Below the pieces are notes generated by a model. The model did not search any database, was not told the DNA's origin, and was given only the letters and a program-made list of their open reading frames with translations. DNA of 64,000 nucleotides from positions 1 through 64,000 of the forward strand of contig NW_026971684.1 of assembly GCF_963678635.1 (NCBI RefSeq), in the 5' to 3' direction. The DNA comes from Symsagittifera roscoffensis (Eukaryota; Xenacoelomorpha; Acoela; Convolutidae). Within the stretch, counting starts at the first letter, position 1. Each line of letters begins with the position of its first letter. The position numbers and the translations under genes are program-made. Shown here piece after piece: positions 30,701 to 42,700 of the stretch.

Positions 30701-33700
30701 ATATGAGGTTCATTTTATTTGTACTATTATGTGATTGTAATAATGCTGCGCCGATGCCAAAGTTCGAAGCATCGCACATTGCATAAAATGGTTGATTTGA
30801 ATCTGGAATTGTGTTTGAAATTTGTTCAGTTAGAAGTTTTTTAATTTCTTCAAATCGTGCTTGATGTTCTATATTCCATTCAAAATTATTTTGTTGTCTA
30901 AGTATGTTATAGAATGGTCGTAGATATAATTGCATTTTATAAACATATTTGCTTAAAAAGTTTAACATTCCAAGGAATTCTTGGATTTTCTTTTTATTTG
31001 TTGGTGGTTGGAGTTTTTGAATAGCGTCTATACGTGATTTCAATGGAGTGATTGTTTTTCTTTCTATATTATGCCCTAAGAATTTAACTTTTGTCAAAAA
31101 GAAGTGTGATTTATCGGGGGCGGCCTTCAGATTTTCGTTCTGAAGTATTTGGTGATATTGTTCTAAAACATTGAACATTTCCTCTTTTGTTTGTGATTGC
31201 ATAAAAACATCGTCTAAATAGGTGATTGCGTTTTTCTTGAGTATTAGTGGTCGAAAAATTTTGCTCATAAAAGCTGAAAATGCTGCTGGTCCTATGGATA
31301 TTCCATAGAATAAGCGGTTGAATTCGTATTGTTGATTTCCAATAACAAATTGTGTTAAGCGTCGTGATTGTTCATCTAATGGCATTTGATTATATGCACT
31401 ATTCATATCAGCGGTGGTAAAGTATTTTCCGTTTATTTTTGTTAAAATAACTTGTATTGGTTCAATGGGCCAATTACACTTTGATTCATCTATGAGTGAG
31501 TTGAGGTATCTAGCATCGAGAACAATTTTTAATGATTCTCCTTTGGCTAGAATGATAACAGAGTTGATAAATGTGTTGCCTTTTGGTTGTTCCTCTTTGT
31601 TTACTGGTGATATAAAGTTATATTGTTCTAAAATGTCGAGTAATCTGTTCACTTTATCGTGTAAGTGAATTGGTACTTTACTTGCTCTTTGTTTTTTGAA
31701 AACTGCGTCTGGTTTTAATGGGAGATGTAGTGATGAGCTGATTTTGCCAACATCAAATTTGGATGTTGCATAGACTGATGAATATTTAATTAGCTGTTTT
31801 GCTAGTTTTTCAAATTCGTCTTGTGTTATTTGTGAATGTTGGAAATTAAACATTGTTAAAAATTTCTGTTGATTCTCTGTGTAGTTACTTATGTTGAATG
31901 TAGGTTTGAAATATGGGGTTTTTGTGAAATAATCCGTATTTCTGTTTTCGTTACTTATTATATTATTTATAGATAATTCTTCATTAAGGATTGTGGATTG
32001 GCAAATATCTAGTAATTGGAGTATATTTTTTACACGATATGCTTTTTCGTGTATTGGTAATATTGTAGCGTTGGTTTTGCAATAGCCTAAAAGTCCTAAA
32101 GGTAATGTTACTTGGTAAGGTGTATTGTTGTATACATGTAAGGAAATAATATCTGAATTCGAGTTTTTCAAATATTTTATTGATGAGATTGTGATTTTGA
32201 AAAACTTATGAATAGGTTTGAATTCAAAATCTGACATATAAAATTTTTGTTTGTTTTGTTTTTTATCATATTGGTGAACTTGTTTGATTGAAAAATTATA
32301 GATGTTTCCTGATAGTGGTTTCAAGTGTTTTCTTTGCTGGTTATATATTGGGTAAAATTTTGAAAAAAATGGTGGTTGTTTATTTAATCTTTGAAAAAAT
32401 GTTAGGGATGTGTCTTTTGTTTTTGTATATTTATCTTTGATTAATATTTTACTATTCAAGATGTTGATTGTTGGTATATATTTAGAGATAAATGGTATTC
32501 CAATGATATTATGTTTAATATCAGTGATATGGAATATTTGTTTAAATGGTTTGGTTAAAATTTTGTTTTGCTCCATTGTTCTTGTGGGGAGAAGAAATAA
32601 TTGAATTTTTCCGTAGTTTATTAATGTTGATCCTTGTGATGTTGCTAGTTTGCTGGAGGTTTCAAGAGGTGTTAGCTTTGGGTGTAAGGTTTTTATTTCA
32701 TTCCATGTGGGAATGTTTATTATATTTGATTCTGCTCCTGAATCAATTAAAAAATCAATTTCAAGATCTGGTGGTTGAAATTCTTTGCTTTTTGGGCTTT
32801 CCAAAAGAAATGGTATTGTCCAAATTTTTTCTTTGGGTTGTTCTTTTTGTATGTTTTGATAGATGTGATTTGTATTCAAACATTTTGTTTTTTCTTTGTC
32901 ATTGGTTTGGTTTGTAGTGTTAATTTCATTAGTTTTTTGTGTCGTCGGTGTGGAATGGACGGGTTCAATATAATAATTGTGAAGGAGTTCTGATTGATTC
33001 TCATATATGTGTGATGAAAAAGGTTCTTCATATATAACAGGTTCATAGTCATTTTCGACTTTTATCATGTTGATGGAGAGAGTGTTTTCTGCATCGCTTT
33101 CTGAATCTGATGATTCACAGTTTATTTGGTTGAGTTGTAACGTATCAGTTACTGTGTCATCAATACCTGGAGGGTCTGATGTTGTTTCTGGATTAGATTG
33201 TACTTGATTAATATGTCTTTGATGTTTAGGTGTACTACTTTTGTGGCGATTATTAGAATTATTATAGTTATTATTATTTCGGTGTGGTGATTGGGAATAA
33301 TTTCTATAACGATTATTATAACTTGAGTGTCGATTTTGTGAATTATTTCGCGATCTGTTTTGGTAATTATTGTTTGGTCTGTTATAGTTCGATCTATTAT
33401 ATGAGTTATTCCTTGATTGATTGTTCGGGTAATTCTGGTTTCGGTTGTTTGAATAACTTCTATTCCGATTATTTGAGTAGTTTCTATTCCTATTGTATGA
33501 TGAATTTCGTGATTGATTGTTTGGATAATAATTATTTCTTGATTGGGAATTAGATCTAGAAACAAATCGTTGTGTATTTGAATGTGATCTGGAGTAGTTA
33601 TTTCGACTATTTGGTCTATTGTAGTGATTTTGTGATGAATTATGCGTGTTTCTTCGTTCTGGTGATCTTCCTCTATAACTTGAGTTATATGGTGATTGAT

Positions 33701-36700
33701 TTCTTGTATAATTTGTATTGTTCGGGAGTGGTTTTCCTGAACTGTTGTTGCTGTAGACTGTTTTGTTCGGTAGATTTTGATCTTTTTTCATGTATTGATA
33801 GAATGATTTATTTGGTTCTTTATATTTTTGAGGTTTATTTTGATTGTCTTGCTGTTTTTGTCTACATTCAGAAATACTATGTCCGTATCGTCGGCAATAA
33901 TTACACCATTTTTTGAAAGATGGTTTGCCTTTAAAGTTTGGGTGTTTTTCGTAAATATTGAGTATTTCAGTGATTTTTTCAACGAGATCTGTATCTGATT
34001 CTTGTATATTATTTATATTTGTGGAAGCTGTTTCAATTCTGTTAACGTATTGTAATTTCAGATTTTCCGTTTCTTCGAGTTTCATTGTGATTTCTGCTTG
34101 TTCTAGTTTGTCTACTAGTTTTCGAAAATCTAAATCGGGTTCTCGAATTGACGAAGGATGGGATGCTCTCTTTTTTATTGCTATTTTCCTTAATTGTGGT
34201 GTTAAGGTCATCATTAAGATTTCTGTCATCTTTGTGTTTTTATAGTCATGTGTATTTAATGAATATGCTTTTCGAACTAGTGTTTCGATTCGTACTGCTA
34301 ATTGCTTGATGGTTTCGTTTGGTAATCTGCGAATTTCATTACATAAAACTCTTTGTTGTTGTTTGTTTCTTTCGGAGTCAAACATTTTTGAAAATTCTTG
34401 TGTAAATCTTTTCCAATTTGATTTTATTTCTATAGGCAATACTGAAAACCATTTTTGGGCTGCGCCATCTAGAGTTGTTTGTATTAACGCTGTGCGTCGA
34501 TGTATCCAGTTTTGATGTAGTGGCGTATTAATTGGTTCAGGTCCTATATTTAAAATCAAATTTGCTGTGACTGCATTTAAATAGTCTTCTACAGAATATT
34601 CAGGGTCTGTTCCTGTGAATACCATTAAAGGTTTATTTGATGTTATTGATGATCCACCCATAAGGTATGGATTCATCGTCATTTGTAATGATTCTGCTGC
34701 ATTTGGCATTTGAGAAAAATTTGAAAGTTGATTTCTTGTTATTTCGTGTTGTTGAAGATAATATGGGAGTGGTATTTCATTTTGCATTTGTGCTGGTTGG
34801 TACGAGTTTGCAATCATTGGGTTTTGTTGCTGAATTGGTTGAAAAGATTTATTAATTGGGTTTTGTTGTTGAATTGGTTGTTGAATTTGTGTATCTATTG
34901 GTTGTGGAGAAAAAATTCTATGATATGTATGTGGTTTCTGTATTCCTTGTCCACGATATTCTTGATTATAGGGTGTAAATATATCTGGTTGTAAGAAATC
35001 ATCATCTGAGGATAAGTAATCCATTTGATAAGATGTTTGTTTTTTATTTTTATTTTGTTGAAAAAATGGATAGTTTTCACTACGATCCTGTGGAGGATGT
35101 AATTTTGTTTGGATATTTACTGAATTAGGTGGTGCCATTGGGTTATCCCAGTTTCGAGATCTTGTATAATTACTAAAATTTTTTCGTGGTTGATAACTTG
35201 TTTTTGATGGATGTGTGTAATTATAATTATGGTCTGCAAAGTTGTTTCTAGTGAACGTTTTGCGTGTTTTTGGCGGTATTGTCATGGGTTTGTATGTTTG
35301 GTAATCCATGTGTGAATATTTTGGAGCAACCGAAGGTTTAACGGTTGATTGTAATGTTACTTGTGTTTGTGAAGAATTTGTATTTCTTGGTGTTGTTAAG
35401 TTTGGACGTATTGGTGAAATACTTTGTTGTGTAGTTGTTGTGTGTACGATTTCTTCATTTATGAAGTGTGATGGTGTCTGGATATCTTGTTGAGTAAGAT
35501 TCCTAGTTCCATTGAGGTTTTCATTGTGTATGACTGTAGAGTTTAAACTATTATTTTGCATATCGGGTAAAAATGTATTATAGTTTAATGGTGTTGCATC
35601 AATGGTTAATGGTATTACTCGTACATAATCTCTTACATAAGATATCGTACTTATTGCTTGACTTGAGATTGATTGTGGGAAGTTTATGAATGCGGGATGA
35701 GACCATTCGGGGTCCCAAACATAGTCTGATTGTTCTGTGATGGCAGTATCATCGTTTGAGTTTTGGGGTCTAAAATTTTTTCTTGCTTGTGAAATTAAAT
35801 CAATATTATGTGTGAAATAATCTATTATGAACCATGCCAAGATTTTTTGTAAGTCGTGTTTTGTATGTTGTGAAACTTCATCTTTCGTGAAATTTTCTTT
35901 AATTATATTTAGAAAACTAGAGAGTAGTGTGATTTCATGTCGTACTCTTATATGTTTAGATGTTTCTGTTGGTGAGACATTTGGTATCTGGATTTCGTTT
36001 TCTAATATCGAGATATAACTATATATTATCGCAAAAACTTCATTGGTGAATATGGAGTTTGCTCTTTGTGAGTTATTATATTGGATGCTTTTTATATATT
36101 CTGAGAATATTTTTGAGAATTCTAAATCAAGGTCGTCTGTTTGAATTATATATTTACTGTGATTCTGGTTTGGTGAGCTGAATTCTATGGAGTAGATTCC
36201 GTATTGTTGTGTTAGGTTACATATATCTTTTAGATAGTGATCGATAATTTGTCTTTTGATTTTTACATCTGGGAACTCTGTTTTACATGGACTGATTCCG
36301 GGTTCAAACAAATTTAAGAGTAAATTTTTGCAGAATATATGCTGTCCTCTATCAGTGGTTGCGTCTACGATAAAGGGGAAAATATCATCATCATCTGGAC
36401 TTTCTTCACCTGGGGTGTGCGTTGAGCTCATTTTTTCGTTCGATGACTGTTAATATGTAATTATCAATGTGTCTAATTGGTTGATTCCAATTGTATAAAT
36501 GTACTGGTTTGTGTTTATACTGCTTTTTTATTCTTCTTTTTCCTCTTTTTGATGAATTTGAAGTTGTTTCTGAGTCAGAGAAATATAATTGATCGTGAAT
36601 TGGGCAATTTTTATCTGTTGATTCTTTTAGTTTATAAAGTTCGTCTAAACTGTTGGTTTCTGATTCTGAAAATGCGTTTCGATTTTTTGAAAATCTTTTT

Positions 36701-39700
36701 CGTGTTATTTGTCTTTGTTTAGTTAGTATTTTTCTCTTTAATGTTTGTCGTTTTGTTCTAATGTATCCAACTGTTTGTGTATGAGGTGTGATTACAAGGT
36801 CGTATTTTTTGTTATTTATTTCACAATTGTGTAAAACGATTGTTTGTTTATTTCCTAGGTTTTTAAATGACATAAGGTTTAGGATGACGGGTGCAAAAGG
36901 TTGTTAAATGATTTCTATTTGCTTAAACTGTTAGTCCTTACGATTTTTTTGTTAGCCTAACCTGGGTCTATTTGTTCAGGGTTGGGGAGAAAAGTATATC
37001 GATTCCGAAGAATGATTTTATACTTTCTCGTGGCTAGTATAAGCTAAGGTGTTAACTTACTTAATCTTACTTAAGGGTAGTGATTGTGTTCAGGGTTGGA
37101 GAATAGTAAATCGATCCACAGGGTTCAGGTATAATTAGAACGCGAGTAGTTCGTTAGATACTATTTTAAACTTACTAAGTCTAAGATTTATCCTGGGTCT
37201 GGTAAGAGGGGGGATCAAGTGAAGGATGAATAACCGAAGTTCTTCACTGTTTATCCTAATTTGAATGATTAGTTTTGTTTAAAAATTTCTATTAGTCCTG
37301 GGTTTTTAGAAAGGGTTGGATAGTGAATCGACGTTTGAGGTCGTTAGACACTCGTTTAAGTGGGTGGGGGAGAACAAAGTTGTTCTTTTTGATCCAAGGA
37401 TAGGCCTTGATGATCAAGTTTTAAATTTAATTAAATAGAAAATGATTTAAGATCCAAGGATAAGCCTTGATGATCTGATTTTAAAATTAAGTGAATTTAA
37501 GTTTAAAATGTTTTAAATTTGTGTAAAGAATAGATTTAGTATTTTTATGATATTAGTGAGCTTATGATTGCTGTTATGTTTAGGCGATGAAGCTGGAACA
37601 ACAGGATGATTTATAATTACTAATCATTTATTGTCATGCTACTAATTTTTATTTTGATTTTTCAATAAATATTTTTCAAACATGTTTTGTATATTACTGC
37701 AGAATTTTGGAAAACGATCTGAGATCTTTTTATCAATCGTTATTGTATATTAATAATTTTGTTTAGCGCCTGAAATGATTTTGAAGATTGACTTCAAAAT
37801 TTTATGTTTGCAAATGAAAATCTAAATTCATTGCTAGTAGTATTCTAAATACAAAAGTTTGTTCTGGCTTTTGCCGAACTATCATATAACTATATGGTAA
37901 GTTTCTGCTTTGTCGTATGTCGTCTCTGGTTCGAGGTCTTCTTCCAATTCCGGGTAGTTCTGTTATCGTTCGGAATATTGGCTCTGATCTATTGAGTCGT
38001 AGAGACATTTCGATTAAATTATTGTCGTATAACATTTTGTAAATGTTTCGTCTAATTTCTAATCTATTATTGGTTAATGCTAAGCTATTAAGGTCTTGTT
38101 CGAGACTTATGGTCGCACCAGATGAGTTAGGACCGAAGTGTATAACTCATAGAGTAATTTCGGATAGGGTACACCGTCTGCTCGTCACGCTATCTTATTT
38201 TCGGCCGGATAGATTCGTGCAACTTCTTAGTCTAATACCGATCCTAGTCTTACTCTTATACTATCTAGTCTCAGGTTGTTTAACTAGTCTCTGCTAGGCT
38301 CAATAGATCTAGGGTATACTGGTTTATTGCGGCTGCTGAAGTACTCGGGAGAGTTCAACTAATTTCTAAGTTAAATTCAAATCTCTCTGGTGCTGAAATT
38401 ACAAGTAATTTCAGCACTTACAAATAAGTGGATTGTTAGTTAGATGGATCATGATTGGTTAATATTAAATACTTTACATTGGTAAAATATCTAATTTATC
38501 CAATCATAAAATGTAGTTTAGATCAGGTTCCATGAGTGATATTTTGTGTCAAAATATTTATAACGCATTCTTGGTCAACTATTTGCAAATGAAACTGGAA
38601 TCGCTCTAAAAACCATAAAATGGAAACTACTATAACTATATTTTATCAATGGTCTCATTTTAAAATCAAGGGTTTTCCATGAAGCGGTGGGTTATAATCT
38701 TGCACTAAGTTAGTCCATGTAAATATGACTAGTCGGTAGTTGTTCTACTGACGTGGTTCCTTCCTGACGAATCCCCCCGAGTAGTTGGGGGGCTCACAGT
38801 AGATGTAGTCCTCCCCCTCCCCCTCGCCTACCAGTGAGTAGTCTGTTCTATGGTGGGAACTGCTACCACTCTTGCTGACCACACCCCCTGATGCCCCGCC
38901 CCCTCCGGCTGTTCCGGCGCCGCCCTTGCTGAGACTGCGGCCAAGTGGAGCTGCAAGTAGGACAAAAAGTTATCTTTATCTGTTTAATAATTATTGGTTT
39001 ACTTTGAAATTGAAGCTACGTATTTATTGGCAGCAGAATTTGAAACTGTTTTTTTTTAAAAGTTTACACTCGCGTAACAATTTTAGTCAACATTCAGGCG
39101 ATATATTAATCAGCATAAAAACGAAATCCCAGTCTCCACGGCCTATTATTAAACATAATTAGCAAAAATTTATTTTCGAGAACGAAGCACTACAAGTAGC
39201 TTTTGAATCAATGTAGTTTTTCAGCTGATTTGCCCAACTTTTAGTTTCAATATGTTTGCTTTTTTTTCAAACCCAAACAAAAAGTCTACCTGTATGAGGG
39301 GCGGGGAGAGTGGATCCGAAAGCAGTTCCATGCACATTCATCCACCCCCCTCCCCCTCCCCCCATGAGACTGATGTCGGCAGACAGTGACTCCCTCATCA
39401 CCCCCACTCCACTCATGTTGTTTCTCATGTTCTGCTGCTGGTGGGGGTGCAGGGGGGACGGTATCTCCACGTGGATGTCCAGACCAGTTGGACCCCTGCA
39501 ACAATTTTTAGCATAGAACATTTGCCATGAAAACTAGCATGCCAATTAGCTAGGCATGACAAACGTATTTGTCTTCAGAAACAACAGTGTAAAAACCCCC
39601 TTGGTAACACCATAAAAATTCATTGACACTTAATAAGAAACACAGATCGTGCCATTATATTATACAGCAAGGAAAAAGAATTCAACAAATAAAATTTAAG

Positions 39701-42700
39701 TTTGAACCTTGAGCTCTTGATCAGCGATTCTTCGTAAGGAGATCGTTATGTTGGTTAGTTTGTTTCCCCCCATTTATGAATGGTCTTAACACCGCTTTAC
39801 ACGCAGTCTTAGAAATTTTTCTTCGGTATCTTCGCAAATAGCACAGAAATGCTTGTAGCTCAATATACTTTCTGGATTATTTTCATAAAGTTGAAACTCG
39901 TTAGAGCAAAAATTTTTTGACATGTTTGGAAAGCACCTCATTACGAGGCCAAACTGCATTTTGTGAACTATAAATGGATTCAGCATTAAGGACTCTCCTT
40001 TTATTCTTCATTTGCTTTTTCAATTTTTTTGATCGTTCCGACGAAATTTTAACATGTTTAAAGGTCGCAGAGACAATTCAGCCTGAGACAATACAGCCAG
40101 TTTTACAAAATGCTAGATTCCAAAAAAGTCCCATCCTCTGTTGGCAAGCTCGCAGCACGTTGGCGCGACTGAGGCGGTCACTAATATTGGCTGAATTATC
40201 TCTGGCTGAATTGGCTGAAATGTATCTGGCTGATTTGTCTGAATACTTTTGGCTGAATTGTCTGAATTTCAAATCGGCTGAATTGTCTTTGGCTGAATTG
40301 TCTTTGGCTGAATTGTTTGGACGCGGTTTAACGACATTTCTCTGGAATCCAGGAACATACAGACACAAAATTTTGCGCTCTTAATGCTACAATTTACAAT
40401 ACCACAAATAAGTCTAATGCAGAGCCAATGTCCAACATTCCCTTAAGAAGCAATAAAAACACCAGTGCTCTTAGTGCTACAATTTATAATACTACAATTA
40501 AGTCTAATGCAGAGCCAATGCCCATCATTCCCTTAAGAAGCAGTAAAAACACCAGTCTTCAAAAACAGTAAAACACAGGTTGCGCCAATTTTTCTGACAT
40601 ACACGCTTGTAAATTTTGATGAAACAAAATATGATTTATATCAAACAAAGTTCGATATTAAACAGTTTTGGTTTAAGATTTCAAGAAAACAACTTTGCAA
40701 CAGATTACTTTCCAAAACGGTTTGTAAAAACTTGGATCAATCAAGATAAACGACTGCATTTTTTTTTCTAGACATTGCTACAGCTCAGAAAAATGAAAAG
40801 TATACAGTTGTTCCAAAAAAACACAGATCGCAAGCACTGTGTAAAATTTTAAAATCATTTTCCTGACTGGAAAGCGCTGAATCATTTCTGTCCACAACGT
40901 ACTGTTTTGGAACTTTTTTTTCATTCTCTATTCAAATGACTCTAAAAACAAAAATAACAAAAACCGGATAATACTTAAACTTGCTGACGATACAATTATT
41001 TTATGGGGAGGAAACCCAATAGCCTACCTAAAACTATCAATGCTAAAACACTATAAGAAACCCAGAAATAGTTGACAGAAAACAAACTTGTACTTAATGT
41101 TCATAAAGCAGAACATATTGTTTTTGGGGAAAAGGTTAATTTAAATTGTTTTGTTTGAAGAGAAGAAACAGTTTCTGTAGAAGAACATACCACGTATTTT
41201 GGAGTGTTAGTAAAAAAATAACTCGTTTTTTCAGAAGAATTAAGCAAATGTTCAAGCAAAATGATTGTTGTAATTTTTTCTATATACTGCGTGCAACATG
41301 TGTTACCAGAAAAAATCAGAAAGAAACTTTTCAAAATCATTACATTTGTTTCTCTTTTTTTAGTTCCGCTTTTTTCAAATTCTGTCCATGTCCTCACTTA
41401 ACAGACGAAACAGTCAAACTAACTGGGAAATCAAAGTGCTCCAGAAACACACTTGGGAAATCTTTGCAGAACTTCTGATCAAGCACAAGATCTACTTCTA
41501 AAATGGGAAATTTTACCAGCCGAACATTTCATTACCAAGCATAGCCTGACTAGAAAGTTTAATGAGGCAAAAATATCAGAACAAGCACTAATGCGGGAAG
41601 AATATCAATTACACCTAAAGTTATCAATGCTAAAACACTGGAAAAAATACAGAAAACAAACAAATCAATTTCACAAAACAAGTAAATCAATTAAATTTTT
41701 AAAGACAATATACTTGAAAAATCTGTAATGAAGATTAGTTTTAATGAATAGAGCAATAAAATCTTGAAGCCGAGAAACAGTAAATTTAAATTAAAATTTG
41801 TTTTTGACCAAGTGTTAATGCTACAGGAAAAGTTCATTTTTCATAGATATATTGGTTTTTTTCGGGAATATACATTTATCTATTAAAATGATCATTTATT
41901 CACTTTTTGTACAAATTTACTGGTATTTTTACATATCAGAGTATTATATAATTTAAAAAAAAACATAAAATTTTCATTTTGATTTTTATTTAATTAAAAT
42001 CGGGTTAATTCATTTTTGGTGACAGATATCTGTTAAGAATTAGTTAAAACTAAGCACGAAATTAAGGGGAGGGGGCTGGGGGTGGACGCTCTTTCCCTTC
42101 AGGGATTCGACCCACTGCCGACCCAAAGACTACCCCTTTTGTACTATTTTGAGACATTCCATGTTTGGTGACGGACCCTAAAAACTTTATAAAGGCACCT
42201 TTGGCGCTAAAATAAACTAAATTTGAGGGAGAAGCGCGCGCAGATTTTCCAAATGGGAGGTCAAAATTTTCCAAAAAAAGGCCTAACAACGCCGTTTTTG
42301 GCCTCGTTTGTCATAAATTTGCCAGCGGCGTAGAAAATTTGGCAAAACAAGGTATTATTAGTGCTTTGGGCGAGCTCGGAAAATCAATTTGGTAGAACTA
42401 AAAAAGAAACAATTTTCGATATTTTTTGAAAATCCATAACCCCCCCCCCCTCGAGAAAACCTGTATCCCCCTCTGGTTAGAACACCTGGTTAGCTGTTAA
42501 AAAGTTTTTATCTGGTAGTTAAAATAATGCTTGCACGCCGGATTGAGAATGAAGAGGGAGATTAATATTTACGCGGTACTGCTGACTTCACTGGTAGTGC
42601 TGAAACAGTAGAAATGATGTAAAGTATATTGAAGATTTCTTAAGACAATACTGTTACAAATCTGATGAGCAACTCAAACCAACAATTAAAAACATGCGTT

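Larger units (their letters stand above)
19631..38532 (-). mobile_element. Complete 18.9 kb envelope-bearing Ty3/Gypsy-type LTR retroelement
   Basis: Two 410 bp LTRs (TG...CA) in direct orientation differ at one visible position, and both outer edges carry TGAG, a 4 bp target duplication, so this is one recent insertion. All coding runs on the minus strand: pre-gag ORF, gag-pol with PR, RT, RNase H and integrase, two small membrane ORFs, a start-codon-less ORF, an env-like ORF and a 602-aa ORF. The length is far above the 5-10 kb usual for Gypsy or errantivirus-like elements with LTRs this short. The sense strand is rich in A and C and poor in G. Several 1-nt breaks in pol and env show that this copy is probably not autonomous, unless some are assembly errors. 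It lies in intron 5 of DNAI4, in the same orientation as the host gene. Confidence 0.92.

Noticed and set aside
33149-33565. 138-codon minus-strand frame inside gag
   Set aside because: Shadow of the Asn/Arg/Ser-rich gag stretch in another frame.
37802-38035. 77-codon frame in the leader of the 18.9 kb element
   Set aside because: Too short and without recognisable sequence; no second copy of the leader is in the window for comparison.
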